DNA of 64,000 nt. Source: Bacteroidota bacterium (lineage in GTDB: Bacteria > Bacteroidota > Bacteroidia > Chitinophagales > JADJOU01). The position numbers and the translations under genes are program-made. How positions within the stretch are numbered: position 1 is the first letter of the stretch; the number at the start of each line of letters is the position of its first letter. The notes under the pieces were generated by a model. That model worked only from the letters and a program-made list of their open reading frames with translations, was not told the DNA's origin and ran no database searches. Below, one piece after another: positions 30,921-39,676 of the stretch. The DNA lies in contig JADJOU010000001.1 of the NCBI GenBank assembly GCA_016713645.1, positions 62,001-126,000 on the forward strand, given 5' to 3'.

Positions 30921-31518
30921 ATGAAAATATTCTGCGTCGGAAGAAATTATGCGGATCACGCTAAAGAGTTGGGCAATGCAGTGCCAGAGAATCCAGTGAT
31001 ATTCATGAAACCGCCTTCTGCCCTCTTGATGAAAGACCGCGATTTTTACTATCCAGAATTCTCCAAAAACATTCAATACGAATGTGAATTGGTCATCAAG
31101 ATTTGCAAAAACGGCAAACATATCGCGCTGAAATTCGCGTCGACCTATTACGAGGAAATCACAGTGGGCATCGATTTCACCGCGCGGGATGTGCAGAACG
31201 AACTAAAACAAAAGGCCTGCCCTGGGAATTGGCAAAGGCTTTTGACAATAGTGCAGTCTTGGGCGATTTTATTCCTATGAAAACAAGGCCATCGAATTCT
31301 CGATGCAGAAAGATAATGTCCTTATACAATCAGGAAATTCATCCGATATGATCTATTCCTTTGACGATATCATCGTATTTATCTCACAATACTTCACGCT
31401 AAACAAAGGCGATTTGATCTATACCGGCACACCCGCCGGCGTCGGACCCATAGCGCCCGGCGAGCGATACAGTGGCTTTATCGGCACGAATAAGCTCTTT
31501 GAAATGGGGATAAAATAG
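30921..31518 (+). CDS. Fumarylacetoacetate hydrolase (FAH) family protein (two frameshifts)
   Basis: About 199 residues when corrected, the length of the small YcgM-like FAH enzymes that act on acylpyruvates or related beta-diketo acids. Motifs: VGRNYADHAKELGN, PVIFMKPPSAL, the metal ligands in YECELVIKI and GIDFTARDVQ, and LNKGDLIYTGTPAGVGP. Breaks: G-G near 31215 (one base missing; LKQKGLPWELAKAFD) and near 31278 (one base missing; FIPYENKAIEFSMQ). Divergent from mutS with a 149-bp gap. Confidence 0.88.
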
Positions 31519-31554
31519 ATTAGCCACGCAAAAATGAGAACAAGGGTACCACAC

Positions 31555-31865
31555 AAAATGGTGTTTATTTGCCGCTTGAGCCAGCAAGAATTGAGGAATA
31601 ATTAGCCACGAATGCACGAATGCAATCGAATAATTCATTCGTTTTAAATTCGTGCATTCGCGGCATACCTTTACCTTGCGCCAGCAAGAAATCAACACAA
31701 AAATGGCCTCAAAATAAAGAGAACAGAATAAAATGGTGTTTATTTGCCACTTGAGCCAGCAAGAATTGAGGAATAATTAGCCACGAATGCACGAATGCAA
31801 TCGAATAATTCATTCGTTTTAAATTCGTGCATTCGTGGCATTTTCACCTCTTGCGCCAGCAAGAA
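31555..31865. repeat. Two 136-bp direct repeats, each with a long hairpin
   Basis: 31555-31690 and 31730-31865 are near-identical copies 175 bp apart. Each contains an inverted repeat, GCCACGAATGCACGAAT on one arm and ATTCGTGCATTCG(C/T)GGC on the other (31605-31664 in copy 1), and ends with TTGCGCCAGCAAGAA. No coding potential is seen. Arms ending in the same tetramer and a short AT-rich loop suggest a MITE- or REP-like element that was duplicated. Confidence 0.75.
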
Positions 31866-31955
31866 AACTTCAATTTTCCTATTCGCAGCGCCCCCTCCCA
31901 ATAATTTATGCAAACTGTCCCACGAAAATTATAAATTTACATTTCAAATCTATCT

Positions 31956-32318
31956 ATGAAAACACCTCTACTCTTTATTCTATTCATCAGCACATTGATC
32001 TATTTCACTCAAGAGAGTTGCACTAAAGATAAGACGACCGTTCCAACATCAAATTCATGTGATTCGATCAATGTAACCTATACAGCAGATATCCAACCCA
32101 TCTTAAAATCCAAGTGCACGGCATGTTACGGAGGCACGAGTCCCAATCTCGAAACCCTCGATAAGGCAAAGGCCGCTATTGAAAACAGCAATTTGATTTG
32201 CACCTTGGAGCAGACTAGCTGTACGGGGAGTAAGGCCATGCCCCAGGGATCTGCCAAACTCGACGATAGCATTATTCAGAAATTTAAAACATGGAAGTGT
32301 AAAAACTATCCCAATTAA
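31956..32318 (+). CDS. Cytochrome c-like exported protein with altered heme motif
   Basis: 120 residues with a signal sequence (LLFILFISTLIYFTQESC, possibly a lipoprotein). The mature part follows the layout of small Bacteroidota mono-heme proteins: YTADIQPILKSKCTACYGG, then KAMPQGSAKLDDSIIQKFKTW. The heme motif should be Cys-x-x-Cys-His; here His is replaced by Tyr (TAC for CAC, one base). The Met-Pro distal-ligand motif is kept. If the base is right the protein cannot bind heme c in the normal way. 18 bp upstream of the DUF2279-like gene. Confidence 0.75.
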   Translation: MKTPLLFILFISTLIYFTQESCTKDKTTVPTSNSCDSINVTYTADIQPILKSKCTACYGGTSPNLETLDKAKAAIENSNLICTLEQTSCTGSKAMPQGSAKLDDSIIQKFKTWKCKNYPN

Positions 32319-32336
32319 TTTTGACAATTCATTTCG

Positions 32337-33364
32337 ATGCGAATATTCAAGTTCACGCTTATTTTCTTTTTTTCTTGCGCATCGTCCCTTATACTATTCG
32401 CTCAAACACCTGATTCTATTGGTGCTTTAGCACCTCAACCTAAAAAGTCCATCCTACTTCTCCCTCAGATACACTGAGTAAAAAGCGCTTGCACTGGTAT
32501 GTCGGTTCAGCCGTAACAGCCAGCACCGCAGGGTTTACAGGGCTTTACTTCTTATGGTATGACAAAGTTCCGCAATCCTCCTTTCACTTTTTCAATGATA
32601 TGGAAGAGTGGAATCAAATCGATAAAACAGGCCATTTATTCGGCGCCTATTTCCAAACCAAAACTGCTTTCCATATCCACAAATGGGCGGGTGTATCTGA
32701 CAAGAAAGCGATATGGTATGCAGGCATGGCGGGCTTTACGCTTCACTCCATGATTGAGGTCTTCGATGGATTCAGTCAGAAATGGGGAGCCTCTGTCTCA
32801 GACTTGGCATTCAATGCAGGGGGCAGTATGTTTTTCGTCGCACAGGAATTGGCTTGGCACGAACAGCGGATTAAAATGAAATATTCCTTCCACGGCAGTG
32901 ATTATGCCGATCCAGAATTGCAGACAAGAAACAAAGAATTATTCGGAAAGACTTTGGCAGAAAAAATCCTCAAAGATTACAATGGCATCAATCTATGGTT
33001 TTCATTTTGTCCGTCGGATTTCAATCCCAAACAAAAACATGTGAAGTGGTTGGGCATCGCGCTGGGATATGGCGCTGGGGGCATGTTTGGCGGATTCGAA
33101 AATAAGTGGATCAGCATCAATGCAGCAAGTGATACAACCTTTCACGATAGAAATGATATGGTTCGTTTTAGAAGATTCCTCATCGCACCCGATATCGATT
33201 TAGAAAAAATTCCCGTCAAAAAACCGGGATGGAAATTGGTTCTCGGCATCCTCAACTATTTCAAATTCCCTTCACCCGCCTTGGAGTTCAATACCAAAGG
33301 GGAGATCATCCTTCATCCGATTTATACATTTGGATTGGATCTGCCGCTGTATATAAAGAGATAA
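32337..33364 (+). CDS. DUF2279-like outer-membrane/periplasmic protein (one frameshift)
   Basis: The ATG at 32337 gives a signal peptide (IFKFTLIFFFSCASSLILFAQ) followed by SHPTSPSDTLSKKRLHWYVG once a missing C near 32448 is restored. Total about 342 residues. The body (LYFLWYDKVPQSSFHFFND, WNQIDKTGHLFGAYFQTK, then a GAGGMFGGF turn and an aromatic-ended C-terminus) matches the DUF2279 family of uncharacterised envelope proteins. The role is unknown. Probably co-transcribed with the cytochrome-like gene. Confidence 0.75.
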
Positions 33365-33741
33365 AATTGATTTGCGATTTACGATGTACGAATTATTTTC
33401 AATCCCTCCACAACTAAAGTTGGGACACAGTGCACAGTGTAGAGAGTATGTAGTGCGAAGCGACATCATCGGAATCGTCATTGCGGGCTTGATCCGCAAT
33501 CTTCGCCCCTCAAGAGGGCGATATAAAGTTACTAAAATAAGAATGACTCCGCTCTTAGCGGAGATTGCGGCTCGCTGGCCGCAATGACGCATAGCAGGCT
33601 ATCGCTGACGCGTGAATTCATGCGTCAGCGCAACTAATGAGCGAAGCGACATCATCGGAATCGTCATTTCGTCCTGACACTGTGTAGGGACCAGACTCCA
33701 GACACCAATTTTAGATTGACTAAAGTCATCATCATGCAAAC
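33365..33741. repeat. Cluster of several dispersed repeats
   Basis: No gene is seen. Left to right: ATTTACGATGTACGA (33377-33391); an inverted copy of the AACTAAAGTTGGGACAC unit (33403-33442); a 28-bp direct repeat beginning GCGAAGCGACATCATCGG (33455-33482 and 33641-33668); between its copies a long imperfect inverted repeat with arms GTCATTGCGG and CCGCAATGAC (33477-33588) and the palindrome CGCTGACGCG/TGCGTCAGCG (33603-33630); last, half of the CACTGTGTAGGGA element with CAGACTCCAGACACC (33675-33704). The nested arrangement suggests repeated insertion at one site. Confidence 0.7.
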
Positions 33742-33774
33742 AAAAAAAGACGCCCTAATTTCGAGCGTCTTTTT
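33742..33774 (-). terminator. Terminator after the duplicated-domain protein
   Basis: AAAAGACGC and GCGTCTTTTT arms around an 11-base loop, flanked by A and T tracts; 40 bp past the stop at 33814. Confidence 0.7.
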
Positions 33775-33813
33775 GAAGTTGAAATAATTTATCAACTAGA
33801 TTCTATCGAATGT

Positions 33814-35174
33814 TTATTGCAATTGAGGTCTTGTTGATTTGGTAGTAGTAGTAGTAGATCTAGTGCCAGCGCCAGAAGTTTTTATCTGTCCAAATTCCAA
33901 TCCCCACCAAGTCATCTCTCCACATGGATTGTTCGCATATACTTCGCCATAGGTGAGTTTCCAAGGACATTCCTTGTCTTGTGGCATCGCAAATCCACCT
34001 GCATAGATTCCATTGTTCTGGTTGAGTTTTACGCGCAAGTTTTTAGTCTCTCCGTTGCAATTTGTTATTTGCACAATCATATCTACAGCACTTGGTGCAT
34101 CGCTATTCCCTTCGAAACTAAAATAAAAGCCCACGCCGTAAATGCCGCTCTGTGTCGTCTCTTCGCTGAATACTTCTTTGAGTTTGAATTTGGTTTTACA
34201 AGGATCTTCCGCATTTTTAATTTTTTCAATTTCACTTACAAAAACGGCAGTATCTCCTTTCGTTCCAACAATCGTGATTCTAAAGCCTGAATAGCTATCT
34301 TCTGAAGGATATTTCTTTGTGCCCAAATATGTTTCGTATTGTCCTGATTCTTTATTCAATACTGGATTCAAGCTAATCAATTCTTCTTTTCCATTGGCAT
34401 CTTTAGCCATGAAACTAAGGTTGACCGAGCGAATGATTCCCTCCGTCTTGCTGTCTACATTGAATGCAAATAAATAATGCACCAAGCCCGATTCGAAAAT
34501 ATCCGGTGTTGTTTGAACAGTCATCTTCTTTAAACTGGCCAAGGCTGAAATCTCTCCAAGGGTGGTAGTCTCCTGTTTTGGCTTATTATTTTTAAACTGG
34601 ATGATGGTGACTGTAGTCGCAGAGGAATTGCTGTCTTTCTCAAATTTTGCATCAAAAAACACTGTTTCTCCTTTTGCATTGACGAGGGATATAAAATTTT
34701 CAATCGCTCTTTATCGCCATCAAATTGAAAAGGACGGTCTCTCAAATTGGCTGTATACAATCCTGTCTCCTTGTTGTAAACGGGACTTAAACGCTGCGCT
34801 GATGTCTTGCCATCAAAATAATAAGAAGTAAAACTCAATGCTGCATTTTTTACGACATCGCTATTTTTAATCGCCACAGCAAATACAAATTGGTAATCGA
34901 CCATGCCTGCTGCTTTTGCGCCCTCTGCCGGTGTAAGTGTAATAGTCATTGCATCGATATCGAAATTATTAAAGGCTGTATTGATTCCATTACCACCATT
35001 GCCAATTTTCGGATTCTTTTTTTTGATTTTTACTTGTTTAATTATAATGTTTCCTGCGCTGCAGTATTCAGGCATTGTCACATGGCCTATGGTGAGCATT
35101 CGCATACAAATTTTCAGGAAACGACTCGTTCCTTTGCGCATGGATAAAATCTGGGGTTGAATTGCATTCATCAT
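33814..35174 (-). CDS. Hypothetical protein with two related beta-rich domains (one frameshift)
   Basis: About 453 residues when one missing base near 34690 is restored (ENFISLVNAKGETVFFDAKF). I do not recognise the family. Two halves are similar: MVDYQFVFAVAIKN...ALSFTSYYFDGK...LSPVYNKETGLYTANL and LVHYLFAFNVDSK...NLSFMAKDANGK...LNPVLNKESGQYETYLG, an internal duplication. A third, Cys-containing C-terminal part (MIVQITNCNGETKNLRVKLN) ends in a Thr run. No signal peptide is clear at the chosen ATG (35174). A terminator follows. Confidence 0.65.
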
Positions 35175-36001
35175 TTTATTTGAATTTTATTTTTAAATAA
35201 TTTTGTTTGATGAGGCAAATTTGCAGCGAATACAGGGGCTATTTAAAATGAGTAAGTGAAAAGGGGAAATGGGTTAGTGAAGAGGGGAATTTTGAATTAC
35301 GATATAGGTTTGAATTACGATGTACGGTTGATTTACGATGTACGATGTACGAATTACGATTTGTGCATGCCTAAAATAGCATGACAAAAAAAACTTTATT
35401 TAAAAGCAATTTCGTTCATTTCGGTCGGTGGGGACACCGACCGATAAGCATTGGGGAAGAGGAAGACGAATTGGTATGTTGGAATTAAAGAACTATATAC
35501 ATAACTATCTATTCCAACCCAACACCTAACAACCAGCAATCAATGCAGACAAGTTGTGAAGCCACTCTGTGCAACTCTCCCTACACTTTGTACCGTGTCC
35601 CAACTTTAGTTGCGGAGGGACAAGCGTGCATAAAAACTCAGTGCAACTCTGTGTTTAAAAACTATTGTTCTAATGTAAAGTATGCTAAATTTAAACGTTC
35701 AATCCTTTTAAAAACAAGGATTTACTTAACTAAACCACATCGATACTTCATTCAAGAAAATTATTGTTAGTCGCTGTCCTAAAATTCTACAAACGCCACA
35801 CCCTTTCCTTTGGAGATGGTTGGAGAGAGGCTATCAGCCCCCTCCTACTCCCCCAAAGGGTGAGGGTTACTTCTATTGTCGCAATTACATTATCGCCCTT
35901 AAAATCATTAAATTCCACTGATGTAGCTCCCTTTCCTTTGGAGAGGGTTGGGGAGAGGCACATGGAGAGGGTTGGGGAGAGGCAGATTTGGAGAAGCTTT
36001 C
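35175..36001. repeat. Repeat-rich gap without genes
   Basis: 827 bp with no convincing gene. 35296-35366 carries five copies of an (A/T)TTACGATGTACG-type unit. 35577-35620 is a copy of the CTTTGTACCGTGTCCCAAC plus TTTAGTTGCGGAGGGA unit. 35801-35830 and 35929-35958 are copies of CCCTTTCCTTTGGAGAGGG followed by GGGGAGAGG, with a partial third copy at 35963-35982. Around 35425-35445 the CGGTCGGTGGGGACACCGACCG palindrome stands apart (arms CGGTCGGTG/CACCGACCG). Confidence 0.65.
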
Positions 36002-36463
36002 CTATCGCTTCTCGATATTTGCAAAACTTCCTTTCAAACTCGTGACGCTTCCACCCGTTACTGCAACATCAAAATCACCCGTCATTTTGCTATTGGAAAA
36101 TGCCGTTAGATTTAAAAATTGCGCAGTTGAATTGGTATATGTCGTACCACTATTTATATAAGTAAAATCAGCAAACGTACCTGTATTCAAGGTCTTCTTT
36201 CCGACGATGGTATCATTGGCTCCAGTCCAATTGATTTCAAAGAAATTGGTCATTCCACCTCTATAAGCGCGAATACCTGTTCCGGAACTATAGGTCGTCC
36301 AAAATGCTGAATCGGCGGTGATGACAGCTCCACCATTCTCTTGCCAAGTAAATGATGGCGTAGTAGTGGTTGTGGTGGTTGTCGTCTTGCTGCATGATGC
36401 AATGGCGAATAAGCATACCATGATGGCTGCAATAAAAAGATGGCTTGGATTTAATCTAAACAT
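36002..36463 (-). CDS. Small lipoprotein of unknown function
   Basis: The ATG at 36463 gives MFRLNPSHLFIAAIMVCLF and the lipobox Ala-Ile-Ala-Ser-Cys; 153 residues. A run of nine Thr follows the lipid anchor and acts as a spacer. The rest (FTWQENGGAVITADSAFW, GGMTNFFEINW, GTTYTNSTAQFLNLTAF, MTGDFDVAV) resembles the single beta domain of small Bacteroidota lipoproteins often annotated DUF6252, a loose match by eye. An upstream extension to 36532 lacks any signal logic. Confidence 0.75.
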   Translation of the reverse strand: MFRLNPSHLFIAAIMVCLFAIASCSKTTTTTTTTTPSFTWQENGGAVITADSAFWTTYSSGTGIRAYRGGMTNFFEINWTGANDTIVGKKTLNTGTFADFTYINSGTTYTNSTAQFLNLTAFSNSKMTGDFDVAVTGGSVTSLKGSFANIEKR

Positions 36464-36532
36464 GAAATTGATTTTCGGTGAAAGTAAACCTTTCAAATGA
36501 ATCCAAGATGCATTTAATAAATTACCAAGCAT

Positions 36533-36722
36533 TACTATTTAGTCTTGCGTCAGCGATTCCTCCCTTTCCTTTGGAGAGGGCTGGGGAGAGGTCGGCCCCC
36601 TAACCCCCGAAGGGGGAATTGCTGACGCGTGTTTTTTGCATCGTAAATTATTCATATTAATTTTAGAATCCCTAATCCCAATGATGCAACTCCCTTTCCT
36701 TTGGAGAGGGTAGGGGAGAGGC
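36533..36722. repeat. Repeat block at 3' end of batD
   Basis: Copies of CCCTTTCCTTTGGAGAGGG/GGGGAGAGG lie at 36562-36591 and 36692-36721; the second abuts the batD stop codon. The first is bracketed by the inverted arms TGCGTCAGCG (36546) and GCTGACGCG (36621), the same arms that form the palindrome at 33603-33630. Confidence 0.65.
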
Positions 36723-38380
36723 TCATTGCGCTTCAATGCGCGTAATCAATTGCACTGCATCTTCATAAGTCTTGGCCATATCATCGCTGGACACTGGCGA
36801 AAAGAGCGACATCTCGCAATTATCGATGACTTGAATGACCGTATCAATGGTCGATGATTCAATATTTCGACTCGCTAAAGTCTGTGCGATATTTTCGCGC
36901 GAGATATTGGATGGATCAATTTGAAATTTATTGCCCACATAACTATTTACCCCGCGCACCACTTCGTTGTAAAAGCCCGCTTTGTCATTCTTATCCAAAA
37001 ATTTCTTTGCATTGTTCAGACGAGCACGTGCAATTTTTGTCGCGCGCTTATTGCCCATATAGATGGCATCGCTTTCTAAATCTTGGAATCGCTTGCGCAC
37101 CAATAACAATCCGAGCAAAAGTACAAATGGAAATCCCATCATGGCAAAGTGCTTGCCGCTATTGAAAAAATCAGCACTGACTGTTTCAACTGCCGCATTT
37201 TTATGAATAAAGCGAATGTCTTTTCCAATCAATTTAATATCTTCTTTATCCATATTGCCAGAGACAAATTTGGATGCTGCGGATGGCTTCCCTGTTATTG
37301 TTAAAACGTATTCGGGCGATTGAATAGTGACATAATCATTCTTAGCAATATCGAAATAGGAGAAGGAAGTCGGTGGGATTTTAAATTCTCCGGGCATGTG
37401 CGGAATAGCGACATACTCGACTCTCTTGCTGCCTGTGAAATTTTCACCCGCATTGAAATTATCGGTGATAACGGGATCATACAATTCAAAATCTTGAGAG
37501 AAATTCGGCACAGGCGCTTCCATCAATGGCAGGCTACCCGAACCTTCGATATTCATTTTAAGCGTAACGGCATCATCTGTTTTGCATGTTGTTTTATCAA
37601 TCGTCGTCGTGAAATTGAACTTGCCCACTGCACCACTAAAATCAGCTGGTTTATTCTTAGTTGGTGATATCTCCAATGTGCCTGCTTTATTTGGAAAGAG
37701 GATAATTTTTTGCACTTCAAAAACTAAGAATGGCTTGCCTCCGATGACTTCACGAGTCGGTGTAATTTGTTGAGGCATTTTAATATTCTGACTCCAAAAC
37801 CCATTGAAATTGGGCACTTTGGTGGGTTCAAATCCATTTAGATTGACGGAAGTATATACTTTAATGGTCGCGGTGATTTGTTCGCCGACATAGGCCGAAT
37901 TTTTATTCAAGATGATCTTGGCATAGATATCTTTTTTCAAATCGACATTTGAGGTATTCACGCCACCGCCCCCTTGACTCTGTTGCGCTTGCGGTGCCGC
38001 CTTTACTGCCTCAACCGTGATTTCGCCCGTTTCAAAAGTCTCGTTGGTATTGGAGATGACAACGGCTTTCCAATTTTGAATTTGCCGATTTTTGGTGCTC
38101 TGAAATAATACGTGAGTGATAATATCTCTTCGCGCTTCATGGAGCCATTCACAAAGCTCATATTGGTTGAAGAGGATTGCTGAGGACCACCAACGAGCTG
38201 CAATTCGCCGAATACTGGCGGTTTAAAATCTTTGGCTGCGATATTGTGGATATTGTATTGAACGACGAAATCTTCGCCCACTTCAACTTGTTTCTTGCTG
38301 ATTTGAACATCCACACTTTTTTGTCCAAAGACAACTTGGAAGAAAACTAGAAAGCTAAATAGGTAGATATATTTTCGCAT
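36723..38380 (-). CDS. batD: BatD family protein (one frameshift)
   Basis: About 552 residues when a missing base near 38070 is restored (KIGKAVVISNTNETFETGEITVEAVKAAP). Signal peptide LFSFLVFFQVVFGQ; then the BatD pattern of beta domains (VDVQISKKQVEVGEDFVVQY; VGEQITATIKVYTSVNL; FPNKAGTLEISP; MPGEFKIPPTSFSYFD), one C-terminal membrane helix (MMGFPFVLLLGLLLV) and a helical cytoplasmic tail. In Bacteroidota the Bat operon supports growth and envelope integrity, with BatA/B VWA partners; none are in this window on either side. The gene lies 85 bp behind lspA. Confidence 0.9.
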
Positions 38381-38465
38381 AATTAAACTTCACTTTGCGC
38401 TTGCAAATATCATTGAAATCAGGGTAATTTAAAATAGGCCTTAAGAAATTTTAACGCGAACTATC

Positions 38466-39161
38466 TTATGCCTGCGGTGCTGTTTCTTCCGCTGTCGATA
38501 TGCCCTCTTCTGCTGCAATAAGCTCCGGTTCTTTAAAAGTATCTAAGCCATCAAAAAATGTCTTTTGAAATAAGAAGACAATGGCAACACCGACAGAGAT
38601 AGCGCTATCCGCAATATTGAAAATAAAGGTAAAGAAGACAAAGGGCTGACCACCATAGATGGGAAACCAATCCGGGTAGGTCGTTCTAATGATAGGACAC
38701 CAAATCATATCGACGACTCGCCCTTGCAAAAAAGCGGCATAACCCGTTCCAAATGGAACAAAAGTAGCTACATGTTGATGGATAAAATCGCCGCTCTCTG
38801 TAAATATAAGCCCGTAGAACATGCAATCGATTAGATTGCCCACTGCACCTGCCAATATCATAGAAGAGGCGACAATAAAGCCCGTGTGTGCATTTTTCTT
38901 GACGAGTTGAATGATATAATAAATAATGACACCCGAAAAGACGATGCGAAAAGTGCTCAAGAAGTATTTCCCGATAGGTCCACCCCATTCAAGGCCAAAT
39001 GCCATTCCCGCATTCTCCGTAAAGTGCAACAAGATAGAATTTCCAAATATCGGAATCTCATCGCCGAGGAGCATATTGGTCTTCACCCAAATCTTTGTAA
39101 ACTGATCTAGTCCAAGTAAAATAAGAACTGTGGCAATAGAAATAATTGCTTTTTTATTCAT
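38466..39161 (-). CDS. lspA: Lipoprotein signal peptidase (signal peptidase II)
   Basis: 231 residues, inner-membrane aspartyl protease that cuts lipoprotein signals. The catalytic Asp residues are in GAVGNLIDCMFYG and FNIADSAISVG; FTENAGMAFG is the conserved loop. Between the two Asp motifs there is the larger periplasmic insertion usual in Bacteroidota, and a C-terminal acidic tail. Many lipoprotein genes in this window supply its substrates. It overlaps nothing and follows the DksA-like gene after 9 bp. Confidence 0.95.
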   Translation of the reverse strand: MNKKAIISIATVLILLGLDQFTKIWVKTNMLLGDEIPIFGNSILLHFTENAGMAFGLEWGGPIGKYFLSTFRIVFSGVIIYYIIQLVKKNAHTGFIVASSMILAGAVGNLIDCMFYGLIFTESGDFIHQHVATFVPFGTGYAAFLQGRVVDMIWCPIIRTTYPDWFPIYGGQPFVFFTFIFNIADSAISVGVAIVFLFQKTFFDGLDTFKEPELIAAEEGISTAEETAPQA

Positions 39162-39170
39162 CCAATCTAA

Positions 39171-39477
39171 TTAATCGTTATCTCCACTCATTTTTGCTTC
39201 CATGCTCAATGTTGCGTGGGGAACCGCGATAAGGCGCTTTTTATCGATAAGCAAACCTGTCTTGCGACAAATGCCATAAGTCTTATTCTCAATTCTAATC
39301 AATGCATTCTCCAAATTCTGGATGAATTTAATTTGGCGTCCGCCCATATTGCTCAAATACTCTTTCTCAACAGTTCCAGTGCCGTCGTCTAGGCCTGAAT
39401 ACTTCTGCTCATCATCATTGTCCTCTGCTGCTTTGATTTGATCTCTATAATGCTTTAATTCTTCTTTTGCAGTCCAT
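39171..39477 (-). CDS. TraR/DksA-family protein (one indel at start)
   Basis: About 101 residues. The body has YSGLDDGTGTVEKEYLSNMGGRQIKFIQNLENALIRIENKTYGICRKTG (seen as RIENKTYGICRKTG), ending KRLIAVPHATLSMEAK, the DksA-like C-terminal fold. Only one Cys of the zinc finger remains, as in many Bacteroidota members. The frame back from here has no start before a stop; the ATG at 39477 comes into frame if one C at 39474-39475 is removed (MTAKEELKHYRDQIKA). DksA-type proteins bind RNA polymerase in the secondary channel. The gene pairs with lspA. Confidence 0.8.
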
Positions 39478-39550
39478 AGTATTAAATTATATTAGGTTTT
39501 AAATGGGGTTGAATAGATAAAATTATTCAAGTCCAATTTCTAAAAGTTTG

Positions 39551-39583
39551 CAAATATACATTTTTGTTTGATAATTTCTCAAA
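39551..39583 (-). promoter_or_regulatory. Promoter of DksA-like/lspA pair
   Basis: On the minus strand TTTG (39580-39583), a 21-bp spacer and TATATTTG (39551-39558) fit the Bacteroidota consensus. The leader to the ATG is about 67 bases. Confidence 0.7.
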
Positions 39584-39676
39584 TTCAACAAATATGCATC
39601 TAAAAGATTGTGAATGCTTTAGAATAATCTTAGGAATATATTGCGCCATTGATTTGAAATCAACTCATCCAAATCC

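Noticed and set aside
31555..31865. CRISPR-like spaced repeats
   Set aside because: Only two units of 136 bp with internal hairpins and a single 39-bp spacer; no array and no cas genes.
34890..35160. Plus-strand frames opposite the duplicated-domain protein
   Set aside because: Shadow frames; the minus-strand frame has internal repeats and continues past the frame break.
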